Positions 17,809 through 26,391 of a stretch of 64,000 nucleotides of DNA are shown here, one piece after another. The stretch comes from Alistipes senegalensis JC50 (lineage in GTDB: Bacteria > Bacteroidota > Bacteroidia > Bacteroidales > Rikenellaceae), in assembly GCF_025145645.1 (NCBI RefSeq), contig NZ_CP102252.1:1984001-2048000 (forward strand). The letters are read 5' to 3'. Under the pieces are notes generated by a model. That model saw nothing but the letters and a program-made list of their open reading frames with translations. It was not told where the DNA came from and made no database searches. Position 1 is the stretch's first letter. Every line of letters begins with the position of its first letter. The translations under genes were made by a program, and so were the position numbers.

Positions 17809-17880
17809 CCCGGCTAAGAGCCGGGTTTTCAGAGCGACGGAAGATTCGAGGCGTTTACGACCCGGTTTTGCGCTACCTCA
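17809..17880 (+). repeat. Dispersed 3'-end hairpin repeat, copy A
   Basis: Stem CCCGGC / GCCGGG around loop TAAGA, then GTTTTCAGAGCGA and, ~40 bases on, CCCGGTTTTGCGC. The same loop and tail, with different stem sequences, recur at 23.9-24.07 kb and 42.84-43.0 kb. The hairpin plus TTTT could also end the cstA operon. Confidence 0.6.
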
Positions 17881-17921
17881 CTTTTAAGAGCAGTTTTTTG
17901 TTCATACAGCGGGACTGGGAC

Positions 17922-18497
17922 CTATGCTTTCCCGTTATTCGTCAGTTTGTTGAAGCAGTGGCGACAGATCGCTTCGTAGGAGTCCTGCGCGCCCAGCATC
18001 ACCTGCTTCTCGTCGCTGGTGAGACGGTGCGAATGGTGGGCGAGGTTGCCGCAGCGCACGCAGATGGCGTGCACCTTGGTGACGTACTCCGCCGTGGCCA
18101 TCAGCGCCGGCATCGGGCCGAAGGGTTTTCCTGTGTAGTCCATGTCGAGTCCCGCGACGATCACCCGCACGCCGTTATTGGCCAGCTGGCGGCATACGTC
18201 TACGATGCTGTCGTCGAAGAACTGCGCTTCGTCGATCCCCACCACATCGACGTCGGAGGTCATCAGCAGGATGTTCTGCGGCGATTCGACCGGCGTGGAG
18301 CGGATGGCGTTCGCATCGTGCGACACGACCTCCTCCTCGGAGTAGCGCACGTCGATGCGGGGTTTGAAGATCTCGACCCGCTGGTGGGCGAGTTTGGCCC
18401 GTTTGAGGCGGCGGATCAGCTCTTCGGTCTTTCCCGAGAACATCGAGCCGCAGATAACTTCGATCCAGCCTTTGCGGCTGGCGTTTTCCAAAAACAT
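17922..18497 (-). CDS. tdk: Thymidine kinase
   Basis: 191 residues, the usual length for the type II (TK1-like) enzyme. P-loop GSMFSGKTEEL near residue 17, DEAQFF catalytic segment, lasso region with YTGKPFGPM, and a structural zinc site made of a CVRC pair and a C-terminal CRHC pair. It phosphorylates thymidine with ATP for dTMP salvage in the cytosol. It lies 20 bases downstream of murA on the same strand and is probably co-transcribed. Confidence 0.95.
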   Translation of the reverse strand: MFLENASRKGWIEVICGSMFSGKTEELIRRLKRAKLAHQRVEIFKPRIDVRYSEEEVVSHDANAIRSTPVESPQNILLMTSDVDVVGIDEAQFFDDSIVDVCRQLANNGVRVIVAGLDMDYTGKPFGPMPALMATAEYVTKVHAICVRCGNLAHHSHRLTSDEKQVMLGAQDSYEAICRHCFNKLTNNGKA

Positions 18498-18517
18498 AAG
18501 CTGTAAGAATCCTTTAT

Positions 18518-19855
18518 TTATAATCCTCCCGTTTTAAGGGAGTCGCATTCGTCCACGCGGGTGATCCGGGCTCCGAGGGCGTTCAGGCGTGCGTCGATGT
18601 CCTTGTATCCGCGGTCGATCTGGTCGATGTTCTGGATCGTCGAGACTCCTTCGGCCGACATGGCTGCGATCAGCAGCGCCACGCCCGCACGGATGTCGGG
18701 CGAGGTCATGCGCGTGGCCCGGAGGCGCATCTGATGGTCGTGGCCGATGACCGTGGCGCGGTGGGGGTCGCACAGGATGATCTGCGCCCCCATGTCGATC
18801 AGCTTATCGACGAAGAACAGGCGGCTTTCGAACATCTTCTGGTGGATCAGCACGGCGCCCTTGGCCTGCGTGGCCACCACCAGGAAGATCGACAGCAGGT
18901 CGGGCGTCAGTCCCGGCCACGGGGCGTCGGCGATGTTCATGATCGACCCGTCGAGGAACGTCTCGATGCTGTAATGGTCCTGCTGGGGGATGTAGATGTC
19001 GTCGCCCCGCTGTTCGAACCGGATGCCCATGCGGGCGAACTGCGCGGGGATGATGCCGAGATTCTCGAACGACACGTTGCGGATCGTCAGTTCCGAGCGG
19101 TTCATCGCGGCCATGCCGATGAAACTGCCCACCTCGATCATGTCGGGCAGCAGCGTATGTTCCGTGCCGCCCAGTTCGCCGACGCCCTCGATCGTGAGCA
19201 GGTTCGAGGCGATGCCCGAGATGCGGGCGCCCATGCGGTTGAGCATCTTGCACAGCTGCTGGATGTAGGGTTCGCACGCGGCGTTGTAGATCGTCGTGAA
19301 TCCCCGGGCCATCACGGCGGCCATGATGATGTTGGCCGTACCCGTCACCGAGGCTTCGTCCAGCAGCATGTAGGTTCCCCGCAACTCCCGGCCCTCGACC
19401 ATGAAGAACTCGTCGGCAACGTCGAAGTTGAATTTCGCGCCGAGTTTCTGGAATCCGATGAAATGGGTGTCGAGCCTGCGGCGGCCGATCTTGTCGCCGC
19501 CCGGCTTGGGGATGTATCCCACGCCGAAGCGCGCCAGCATCGGGCCGATCAGCATGACCGAACCCCGCAGGCGGGTGCAGCGCTGGCGGTAGTCGTCCGA
19601 CTGGAGGTATTCGAAGTCGATGTCTCGGGCGCAGAAGGCATAGGCATCCTCCGCGAGTTGTTCGACGACGACGCCCATGCGCCGCAGCAGTTCGATGAGC
19701 TGCATGACATCGAGAATCCGGGGAATGTTCCGCACGACGACCCGCTGGGGGGTCAGCAGCGTGGCGCAGAGTATTTGCAGGGCTTCGTTCTTGGCGCCCT
19801 GGGGCGTGATCGCTCCGTGGAGACGGTGTCCGCCTTCGACTTTGAATATGGCCAT
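18518..19855 (-). CDS. murA: UDP-N-acetylglucosamine 1-carboxyvinyltransferase
   Basis: 445 residues, the EPSP-synthase-fold enzyme that starts peptidoglycan precursor synthesis by adding enolpyruvate to UDP-GlcNAc. The N-terminal GGHRLHGAITPQGAKNEAL block and the active loop PGGDKIGRRRLDTH are clear. At the position of the usual catalytic cysteine (PGGC in E. coli MurA, C115) this protein has Asp121. Cys-to-Asp MurA enzymes are known to work and to resist fosfomycin. It is transcribed from a cassette-type promoter at 19879-19909, with tdk following. Confidence 0.95.
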   Translation of the reverse strand: MAIFKVEGGHRLHGAITPQGAKNEALQILCATLLTPQRVVVRNIPRILDVMQLIELLRRMGVVVEQLAEDAYAFCARDIDFEYLQSDDYRQRCTRLRGSVMLIGPMLARFGVGYIPKPGGDKIGRRRLDTHFIGFQKLGAKFNFDVADEFFMVEGRELRGTYMLLDEASVTGTANIIMAAVMARGFTTIYNAACEPYIQQLCKMLNRMGARISGIASNLLTIEGVGELGGTEHTLLPDMIEVGSFIGMAAMNRSELTIRNVSFENLGIIPAQFARMGIRFEQRGDDIYIPQQDHYSIETFLDGSIMNIADAPWPGLTPDLLSIFLVVATQAKGAVLIHQKMFESRLFFVDKLIDMGAQIILCDPHRATVIGHDHQMRLRATRMTSPDIRAGVALLIAAMSAEGVSTIQNIDQIDRGYKDIDARLNALGARITRVDECDSLKTGGL

Positions 19856-19866
19856 AAGTTAGAGTA

Positions 19867-19968
19867 TCGTTACGAGTCCAAAGGTAGTAAAAAGCCGGGA
19901 GGATGCAAAACAAAATTGCGGGCGGTCCGGCAAAACGTTCCGACTTCCTGAAAGTGCCGTTACGGCAC
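19867..19968 (-). promoter_or_regulatory. murA promoter within recurrent promoter cassette
   Basis: Minus strand: TTTG (-33, 19906-19909), 19-base spacer, TACCTTTG (-7, 19879-19886), then TCGTAACGA (19867-19875). Upstream lies a perfect GTGCCG-TTA-CGGCAC palindrome (19954-19968) and a GCAATT block next to -33. The same order of parts is seen at 28.73-28.87, 31.29-31.35 and 45.6-45.74 kb. Confidence 0.7.
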
Positions 19969-20028
19969 CGAAGTTCGTGAGATTTCGGGCTTTTTGTCCG
20001 GCTTTTCGAAATATTTTCGTGAAAAACT

Positions 20029-20058
20029 TTTGCGGATAACTTTTTTGTTGTACTTTTG
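20029..20058 (+). promoter_or_regulatory. rpmH promoter
   Basis: TTTG (20029-20032), 18-base spacer, TACTTTTG (20051-20058), 42 bases before the rpmH ATG. It is a close match to the Bacteroidetes consensus. Confidence 0.75.
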
Positions 20059-20099
20059 CAATCCGTAAAAATGTCTGAAACAATAAAAACTATATAGCT

Positions 20100-20267
20100 A
20101 TGGCAATGAAGAGAACATACCAGCCTTCGCGTCGCAAGCGTATCAACAAGCACGGTTTCCGCGCTCGTATGGCTACGGCCAATGGTCGCAAGGTGCTGGC
20201 TGCGCGCCGCGCAAAGGGTCGCAAGAAGCTGACCGTATCGGACGAATCGACGTTCAAGTACGCTTAG
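20100..20267 (+). CDS. rpmH: Large ribosomal subunit protein bL34
   Basis: 55 residues, very basic, with the bL34 signature KRTYQPS near the start, then RRKRINKHGFRARM and GRKVLAARRAKGRKKL. bL34 binds 23S rRNA in the large subunit. The length is slightly above the usual 44-52 because of a short C-terminal extension (VSDESTFKYA). Translation could also start at the second Met (MKRTYQ). It stands alone between its own promoter and a strong terminator; dnaA and rnpA are not nearby. Confidence 0.97.
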   Translation: MAMKRTYQPSRRKRINKHGFRARMATANGRKVLAARRAKGRKKLTVSDESTFKYA

Positions 20268-20288
20268 TTTCTCTGCGGAGAAGAATTG

Positions 20289-20319
20289 AGGCCGGCTCTA
20301 TTAAGGGCCGGCCTTCTTT
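20289..20319 (+). terminator. rpmH terminator
   Basis: 8-bp GC-rich stem (20289-20296 with 20307-20314) followed by TCTTTC, 21 bases past the rpmH stop. Confidence 0.8.
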
Positions 20320-20457
20320 CATTTCCGGTTTTACAGGGCACCTTTCGTACTTCGTTCGCGGGACGAAACAGTCACAATACTTCTGTATGCTCCTGTTTCG
20401 TCCCGCTTCCCGAAGCACAAAATTTGTCCCTCTGAAATCAAAAATTGGATTTTGTTC

Positions 20458-20955
20458 ATGCTTACCATCCGACAAGCTTCCGAAACCGATTGCCCGCTGA
20501 TCCGCCGCATGGCGGAAGAGGCATTTCCGGCCACCTACCGCGAGATTCTGACCCCCGCGCAGCTGGACTATATGATGGAGTGGATGTACTCCGACGCGAG
20601 CCTGCGGGAGCAGTTCCGTGCGGGCCACGTCTGGTTCATCGCCTCGTCCGACGGCGAGCCGTGCGGCTATCTTTCGGTCGAACGGCAGGGCGAGACGCTT
20701 TTCCATTTGCAGAAAATCTACGTCCTGCCCCGTTTTCAGGGCATCGGCGCCGGGGCGTTCCTCTTCCGGCACGCCGTGGAGTATATCCGGAGCGTGCAAC
20801 CCGCGCCTTGTCTGATGGAACTCAACGTCAACCGCCGCAACCCCGCCCTGCATTTTTACGAACGCATGGGCATGCGCCGGCTGCGCGAAGGGGACTTCCC
20901 CATCGGCGGCGGTTACTACATGAACGATTATATCATGGGGTTGGAGATACGATGA
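20458..20955 (+). CDS. GNAT family N-acetyltransferase
   Basis: 165 residues from ATG 20458. GNAT fold: N-terminal MLTIRQAS strand, a central acceptor region, the acetyl-CoA loop LPRFQGIGAGAFL (Q/R-x-x-G-x-G/A), then NRRNPALHFYERMGM motif. It transfers acetyl from acetyl-CoA to an amine of an unknown acceptor; the C-terminal GGGYYMNDYIM block is common in Bacteroidetes members. Single gene facing the convergent DUF4924 gene across a palindromic terminator. Confidence 0.9.
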   Translation: MLTIRQASETDCPLIRRMAEEAFPATYREILTPAQLDYMMEWMYSDASLREQFRAGHVWFIASSDGEPCGYLSVERQGETLFHLQKIYVLPRFQGIGAGAFLFRHAVEYIRSVQPAPCLMELNVNRRNPALHFYERMGMRRLREGDFPIGGGYYMNDYIMGLEIR

Positions 20956-20956
20956 A

Positions 20957-20976
20957 GGGTTGGCCGCGGCCGACCC
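20957..20976. terminator. Bidirectional hairpin between GNAT and DUF4924 genes
   Basis: A 20-base near-perfect palindrome (GGGTTGGCC / GGCCGACCC) sits between two convergent stops only 24 bases apart. U tracts are weak on both sides. Confidence 0.65.
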
Positions 20977-20979
20977 TCT

Positions 20980-21543
20980 CTATTTCCCGTCCGTCTTGAA
21001 CAGGTCCACTTCGCCCCGTTCGACCTTGCCGTACATGTCGGCCAGCTCGGCGATCACCGGGGAGATGTATTCGAGCGTGTCCGTGACGGCCTGTTTGCCG
21101 CCCTCGCCCTTAATGCGGTAGAGCATGGCGGCGTAGAGGGCCCGGAAGCAGAGTTCCGTGTCGCTCATCCCCGGATTCCCCAGTACGGCGCGCAGGCGCG
21201 GCAGCTCGGGTTCGAGATGCGCATAGGTGGCGCGGTAGTGCTCGCCCACGGGGAGTTTCATCAGCTGGAGGTGCAGATCGTGCATGTCCTGAATCAGGTG
21301 CAGCGTGTGTTCCAGATGACCTTTCTCCTCCTTGCCCTCCTGCCGGAGCAGGTTCGCAAGGTCCATGTACCAGAGCAGGAATACGTGCTTCTGCTCCTCG
21401 CCGATGTCCTTGCGGGGGGCGATGAGCGTCGAAAAGATCGCTTCGGGACTGAATTGCAGCGCCCGGAGCAGGTCTTCCAGCTGCCACAGATAGAGAATGT
21501 ATTCGGCGATGTTCTCCCGCCGTTTCGATTTGGCGATGTCCAT
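20980..21543 (-). CDS. DUF4924 family protein
   Basis: 187 residues, no signal peptide, predicted all-helical. The start MDIAKSKRRENIAEYILYLWQ and the later FRALYAAMLYRIKGE segment fit DUF4924, a cytosolic family of unknown function found in Bacteroidetes. The ATG overlaps the stop of the phosphate transporter by one base (TAATG), so translation is coupled and a role in phosphate uptake or its control is plausible, but this is only context. Confidence 0.8.
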   Translation of the reverse strand: MDIAKSKRRENIAEYILYLWQLEDLLRALQFSPEAIFSTLIAPRKDIGEEQKHVFLLWYMDLANLLRQEGKEEKGHLEHTLHLIQDMHDLHLQLMKLPVGEHYRATYAHLEPELPRLRAVLGNPGMSDTELCFRALYAAMLYRIKGEGGKQAVTDTLEYISPVIAELADMYGKVERGEVDLFKTDGK

Positions 21544-23768
21544 TACTTGATCCAGGTTTTGGGCCCCGTGAGGTGTTTGAGGAAATATTGCTGCGATTTC
21601 AAAAGGTTGCGCGATTGCAGCACCATGTTCTTTGTCTCGGTCAGGATCGTCAGGTAGAGCATCGAGGCTTTGGTGTTCGAACGGGCCTCGTTGATGCGCG
21701 TGAGTTCGGATTTGATCGCGTCGGCGATCGACTCGAACAGCTGGTCGCGCATCGTCAGCACCGTTTCGATCTCCGAGAAATCGCCGTCGCGCAGCATCAG
21801 GTTGATGTGGCGGTAGATCGACTCCACGTCGTCGTTGATCGCCATCAGGTCCTTGGCCTGCTCTTTCGACAGCCCTTCGTGGTTGTTGTCGATGTGTTCG
21901 AACGCCGGGCGGGTGATGTGCATCAGCGCCTTGGTCATTTCGTTGAGGTAATCCACCACCTGCACGTAGTAGTGGGCCGTGTTAACATCGCCGCCCTGGA
22001 GCTTCTTGAGCGTCGGGAGCAGCGAATATTTGCGTTCGCGCGACTGGTAGAAGAGGTCGTTCGACTCCTTGACCATGTCGCGCAGGACCTTGCGGTTTTC
22101 CTTGAAGACGGCGATCAGCGTGCGGTCGTAGATCTTCGTGGCGCACTCCATCGTGCGGCATACCTCGTCGCGCAGGTTGGCGATGATGTCCTCTTTGGTC
22201 TCGGCCTGCTCCTTGACGATGTTGCTCTCCTTGTTCTTTTTGAGGAAGTTGCTGTGGACGAGCATCCAGCCGCAGAGCAGCGTGATGACGATGAAGACCG
22301 GCGTTCCGCCGTAGATCAGCGCCAGCCCCACGACGAAGGCGATGAGGAATCCGCCCAGCGCCGTGACGAACCATCCGGCCACGACGGTCATGACGCCCGA
22401 AATGCGGTACACGGCGCTTTCGCGGCCCCAGGCACGGTCGGCGAGCGACGAACCCATCGCCACCATGAAGCAGACGTAGGTGGTCGAAAGCGGGAGTTTG
22501 AGCGACGTGGCCATGGCGATCAGCAGGGCCGAGGTCGTGAGGTTGACCGTGGCGCGGATCATGTCGTAGGGTGCGCCGCTGTGTTCGACATCCTCGTATT
22601 CGAAACGGCGCGAAATCGCCTCCCGGAGGTGCTTGGGGACCATGCGCTCGACGCCGGCGCTGACGTTGAGAGCCGCGCGGACGATCGTCCGCGAGAAGAC
22701 CGACGAGCCGTATTGCTGCTGGCCTCCATCGTCCTGCGCCGAGAGTGAAAGTTCGGTTTCGGAGACGTGCATGGCCTTTTTCGAGGTCCACAGCGTGAGG
22801 ATCATCAGGACGCCTGCGGCCAGCAGGATCAGGAAGTTGGCCGGAACGTTCTCGTTCAGGGCTCCCATGAGCATCTGCGTGTCTCCCGTCTCTCGGGCGA
22901 TGGAGTAGGCGTCGAATCCGGCGACGGGCACGCCGATGAAGTTCACCAGGTCGTTGCCCGCGAAGGCCAGCGCCAGGGCGAACGTTCCCGACAGGATCGT
23001 GATGCGCAGGATGTTGATCTTGAACCGCTGGATGAAGAACAGCAGCAGGGAGCAGACGACCCAGCAGATGAACAGGGCCGTCGGCAGGTGGCTGTCGATC
23101 AGTTGGACGAAGGTGTTGTGGGCGAGAATGGATTTCAGCCCCTTGAAGACGGCGAAATAGACGATCGCCGTGAGCGAGGCGCCGCACCAGAGCGAGCCGT
23201 AGCGGCGGAACACCGCCGTGTAGCGGAACGAAAAGATCATGCGCGAGATGTACATGACCAGCGTACCGCAGGTGAAGGCGATGACGACCGACAGCAGGAT
23301 GGCCGAAACGATACCCATGGCGCGCGAGGTGTTGATGTATTGTCCGAGCGAGGAGACGCCCTGCGCGGGGTCGTTGGAGATTTTGTAGATCGACACGGCG
23401 ATTGCGGCTCCCAGCAGGCAGAAGATCAGCGACACGGTGGTCGAGGTCGGGAGTCCCCACGAGTTGTAGAGGTCGAGCAGGATGACGTTTGCGAACATGA
23501 CGCCCAGATAGAGCATCATCACTTCGTGGAAGGTGAACAGTCCGGGGTTGAACATGCCGCTGCGGGCGACCTCCATCATGCCGCTCGACGTGACGACGCC
23601 GATGATGATGCCGACCGAAGCCACGGTGAGAATGACCTTCATCGAGGCGGCTTTGGAGCCGATGGCGGAGTTGAGGAAATTGACTGCGTCGTTCGTGACG
23701 CCGACGAAAAGACCGGAAATAGCCAGAATGCCCAGAATGCCGACAATGACGGTGTAAATTTCGCTCAT
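21543..23768 (-). CDS. PiT-family inorganic phosphate transporter with PhoU-like C-terminal domain
   Basis: 741 residues. Two PiT half-repeats: the first with GVTNDAVNFLNSAIGSKAA, the second with AFAGNDLVNFIGVPVAG and later LPLSTTYVCFMVAMG. About ten to twelve membrane helices in residues 1-540. The remaining ~200 residues are cytosolic, helical and PhoU-like (DEVCRTMECATKIYDRT; DVESIYRHINLMLRDGDFSE). It takes up phosphate with H+ or Na+. The fused PhoU-like tail probably gates or regulates the transporter; separate PhoU/PitA pairs do so in other bacteria. A TAAATTTG -7 element lies 27-34 bases upstream. Confidence 0.93.
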   Translation of the reverse strand: MSEIYTVIVGILGILAISGLFVGVTNDAVNFLNSAIGSKAASMKVILTVASVGIIIGVVTSSGMMEVARSGMFNPGLFTFHEVMMLYLGVMFANVILLDLYNSWGLPTSTTVSLIFCLLGAAIAVSIYKISNDPAQGVSSLGQYINTSRAMGIVSAILLSVVIAFTCGTLVMYISRMIFSFRYTAVFRRYGSLWCGASLTAIVYFAVFKGLKSILAHNTFVQLIDSHLPTALFICWVVCSLLLFFIQRFKINILRITILSGTFALALAFAGNDLVNFIGVPVAGFDAYSIARETGDTQMLMGALNENVPANFLILLAAGVLMILTLWTSKKAMHVSETELSLSAQDDGGQQQYGSSVFSRTIVRAALNVSAGVERMVPKHLREAISRRFEYEDVEHSGAPYDMIRATVNLTTSALLIAMATSLKLPLSTTYVCFMVAMGSSLADRAWGRESAVYRISGVMTVVAGWFVTALGGFLIAFVVGLALIYGGTPVFIVITLLCGWMLVHSNFLKKNKESNIVKEQAETKEDIIANLRDEVCRTMECATKIYDRTLIAVFKENRKVLRDMVKESNDLFYQSRERKYSLLPTLKKLQGGDVNTAHYYVQVVDYLNEMTKALMHITRPAFEHIDNNHEGLSKEQAKDLMAINDDVESIYRHINLMLRDGDFSEIETVLTMRDQLFESIADAIKSELTRINEARSNTKASMLYLTILTETKNMVLQSRNLLKSQQYFLKHLTGPKTWIK

Positions 23769-23794
23769 GTTGGGGTTTTAGTGCAAATTGTGAA

Positions 23795-23802
23795 CAAATT
23801 TA
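23795..23802 (-). promoter_or_regulatory. -7 element upstream of PiT gene
   Basis: Minus-strand TAAATTTG, 27 bases before the ATG at 23768. No clear TTTG at -33. Confidence 0.45.
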
Positions 23803-23934
23803 CGCCATTTTTTCCGATGAAACGGATTCGTAACTCATTGTTAACATTAACTTAATATACCCCGGGCAATAAGCCGGCCGCACCTCGTAATTCGAAATGC
23901 AGCGAACCCTTGCGGGCCCGCTGCATGGGAGATT

Positions 23935-24068
23935 GCGCCGAACCGGCTGAAAAGCGGAATGACCTGTCGCCACCGCCTGAACCCTGCCTTTTACGGCAGT
24001 CGAAGCGGAGAGGGGGCTCCGATCTGCAACATGTTCCGGTCGCCCCTAAAACCGGCGTCTTACGCCGG
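23935..24068 (-). repeat. Dispersed 3'-end hairpin repeat, copies B1 and B2
   Basis: On the minus strand, B1 is stem CCGGCG / CGCCGG (24052-24068) around loop TAAGA followed by GTTTTAGGGGCGA. Its loop contains the stop codon of the EF-G2 gene. B2 is stem CTGCC / GGCAG (23984-23999), then GGTTCAGGCGGTGGCGA and GTCATTCCGCTTTTC. The same tandem layout occurs at 42.86-43.0 kb. No gene is seen in 23769-24059. Confidence 0.65.
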
Positions 24069-26222
24069 ATCTTCGTCGGTGTCGGTGTAGGCTTTGAGCA
24101 GCTTCTCCTGCACGTCGGCCGGAACCTGCTCGTAGCTGGCGAACTTCATCGTGTAGGTCGCCGATCCCGATGTCAGCGACGACAGCGTCGTCGAGTAGCG
24201 GTAGAGTTCGGCCAGCGGAACCAGCGCGTTCAGACGGTCGAAGCCCTTGTCGGACTCCATGCCGGCGATCATCGCGCGGCGGTTCTGCAAATCCGACATC
24301 ACGGCGCCCATGTACTCGCTCGGCACCAGCACCTCGACGTTGTAGATCGGCTCCATGATCTTGGGTCCCGCATTGCGGAACGCCTCCTTGAAGGCGTTGC
24401 GGGCCGCCAGCTTGAACGATATTTCGTTCGAATCCACCGGGTGCATCTTGCCGTCGTAGATCACCACGCGGATGTCGCGGGCGTACGATCCCGTCAGCGG
24501 GCCTTCGTCCATCTTCTCCATGATGCCCTTCAGGATGGCGGGCATGAAGCGCGCGTCGATGGCGCCGCCCACGATCGCCGAGTAGAATTGCAGCTTGCCG
24601 CCCCATTGCAGATCGTATTCCTCTTTGGTCTTGGTGTTGACGACCATTTCGCCCTTGCCGGGAATCTTGTAGTTCTTCGGTTCGCCGATCCCTTCGTAGT
24701 AGGGTTCGATGATCATGTGCACCTCGCCGAACTGGCCTGCGCCGCCCGACTGCTTCTTGTGGCGGTAGTCTGCCTGGGCCACCTTGGTGATGGTCTCGCG
24801 GTAGGGAATCTTCGGCGCGATGTATTCGTAGGAGAGTTTGTTCTCCTTCTCGATGCGCGAACGGAGGATGTTCAGATGGTGTTCGCCCTGTCCTTGGATG
24901 ATGGTCTGTTTCAGCTCCTTGGAGTATTCCACCAGAATCGTCGGGTCTTCGAACCGGGCGTCGTTCAGCAGCTTGCCCAGCTTCTCCTCGTCGGCTTGGT
25001 CCTTGCACTTGATGGCGGCGCGGTAGCGCGGTTCGGGGAAGACGATCGGTTCGATCGTCACCGGAGCCGCCGGAGCCGACAGCGTGTCGTTCGTGCGCGT
25101 GCCTTTCAGCTTCACCGTGCAGCCGATGTCGCCGGCCGAGAGTTCCGTGACCTTCACGCGGTTTTTGCCCGCCACGGCGAACAGCTGCGAGAGTTTCTCC
25201 TTGTTGCCCGTGCGGGTGTTCATCAGCTCGGTGCCCTCGGTGATCTTGCCGCGGATCACGCGGAAATAGGAGATTTCGCCGATATGCTGTTCGACCTGAC
25301 TCTTGAAGACGAACGCCACGGCGGGAGCCGCCTCGTCGGCCGCGATCTCCGCGCCGTCGGTCGCCAGGAACGCCGGGGCCTTCAGCGGGCCGGGGGCTAC
25401 GTTGATGATGAACTCCATCAGACGTTTCGTGCCGATGTCGCGCTTGCCGCTGGTGCAGAAGATGGGCATGACTTCGCGGTTGGCGAGGCCGATTTTCAGA
25501 CCCGAGCGGATGTCGTCCTGCGTGAGCGTGCCCTTGTCGAAGTAGAGTTCCATCAGCGCTTCGTCGTGTTCGGCGGCCATTTCCACCAGCTCCTTGTTCA
25601 GCTCCTGAGCCTTTTCCAGCTCCTCGGCGGGGATTTCCAGCTCTTCGCGGTGGCCGTCGTTGTCCTTGAAGCGGAACATCTTCATCAGCAGCACGTCGAT
25701 GAAGGCGTTGAATCCGGGGCCCTGGTTGACGGGATACTGCACGATGACGGGTTTCACGCGCGATGCGGCCCGGATAGACTCCACGGCGGCTTCGAAATTG
25801 GCCTTGTCGGCATCGAGCTGGTTGATTACGCCGATGACGGGTTTTTTCAGCAGACGCGCATAGCGGGCCTGTATTTCGCTGCCGACCTCCCAGCCGTTCT
25901 GGGCGTTGAACAGAAAGACGCCCACGTCGCCGACCTTGAACGCCGAGAAGAGGCTTCCGCAGAAGTCGTCCGACCCCGGGCAGTCGATGATGTTCAGCTT
26001 GCGGTCCATGAATTCGGTGAAGAGGATCGTCGAATAGATCGAGCGTTTGTATTCGTGCTCGATGTCCGTGTTGTCCGAGAGCGTGTTGTTCGTCTCGATG
26101 CTGCCTCTGCGGTCGATGACCTTGCCCTCGAAGGCCATCGCTTCGGCAAGGGTGGTTTTTCCCGTGCCGGGCGCGCCGATGAGTACGATGTTTTTGATCT
26201 CTTTGGCTGAATAGTTTTTCAT
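24060..26222 (-). CDS. EF-G-like translation factor (EF-G2 type) with altered GTPase motifs
   Basis: 720 residues from ATG 26222; an upstream extension to 26429 lacks EF-G similarity and crosses the promoter. It has the EF-G layout: GTP-binding domain, domain II, domain III, IV (GGAGQFGEVHM) and V (NRRAMIAGMESDKGF). The switch motifs deviate: P-loop GAPGTGKTT, G3 DCPGSDDF with Ser84 where EF-G has the catalytic His, G4 NQLD with Gln135 for Lys. Bacteroides thetaiotaomicron EF-G2 is reported to support translocation without GTP hydrolysis during carbon starvation; this protein has the same kind of changes. The stop codon lies inside a repeat hairpin. Confidence 0.88.
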   Translation of the reverse strand: MKNYSAKEIKNIVLIGAPGTGKTTLAEAMAFEGKVIDRRGSIETNNTLSDNTDIEHEYKRSIYSTILFTEFMDRKLNIIDCPGSDDFCGSLFSAFKVGDVGVFLFNAQNGWEVGSEIQARYARLLKKPVIGVINQLDADKANFEAAVESIRAASRVKPVIVQYPVNQGPGFNAFIDVLLMKMFRFKDNDGHREELEIPAEELEKAQELNKELVEMAAEHDEALMELYFDKGTLTQDDIRSGLKIGLANREVMPIFCTSGKRDIGTKRLMEFIINVAPGPLKAPAFLATDGAEIAADEAAPAVAFVFKSQVEQHIGEISYFRVIRGKITEGTELMNTRTGNKEKLSQLFAVAGKNRVKVTELSAGDIGCTVKLKGTRTNDTLSAPAAPVTIEPIVFPEPRYRAAIKCKDQADEEKLGKLLNDARFEDPTILVEYSKELKQTIIQGQGEHHLNILRSRIEKENKLSYEYIAPKIPYRETITKVAQADYRHKKQSGGAGQFGEVHMIIEPYYEGIGEPKNYKIPGKGEMVVNTKTKEEYDLQWGGKLQFYSAIVGGAIDARFMPAILKGIMEKMDEGPLTGSYARDIRVVIYDGKMHPVDSNEISFKLAARNAFKEAFRNAGPKIMEPIYNVEVLVPSEYMGAVMSDLQNRRAMIAGMESDKGFDRLNALVPLAELYRYSTTLSSLTSGSATYTMKFASYEQVPADVQEKLLKAYTDTDEDPA

Positions 26223-26298
26223 ATTCCCGTATGGTTTTAAGGTATGCGTAATAAGGTTCTCGTTTCCCGTGCCGTTCGCGCTCCCGTGGCGGCGACTA

Positions 26299-26327
26299 TA
26301 AATATACGAAATATTCGGGAAAAACAA
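26299..26327 (-). promoter_or_regulatory. Putative EF-G2 promoter
   Basis: Minus strand TTG (26325-26327), 18-base spacer, TATATTTA (26299-26306), about 80 bases before the ATG. One mismatch in the -7 element. Confidence 0.45.
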
Positions 26328-26339
26328 CCCCCGAAATGA

Positions 26340-26366
26340 AAAAATCGCCCCCGGGAGGCGATTTTT
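26340..26366 (-). terminator. Terminator after SGNH hydrolase gene
   Basis: 10-bp stem (26340-26349 with 26357-26366) with A/T runs on both sides, 26 bases past the stop of the SGNH gene on the minus strand. Confidence 0.85.
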
Positions 26367-26391
26367 CGGTCTGTCGGGAATATGTCCGCCG

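Noticed and set aside
20100..20267. rpmH as a marker for the replication origin
   Set aside because: dnaA, rnpA and yidC are not nearby, and no DnaA-box cluster is visible; rpmH is often separate from oriC in this phylum.
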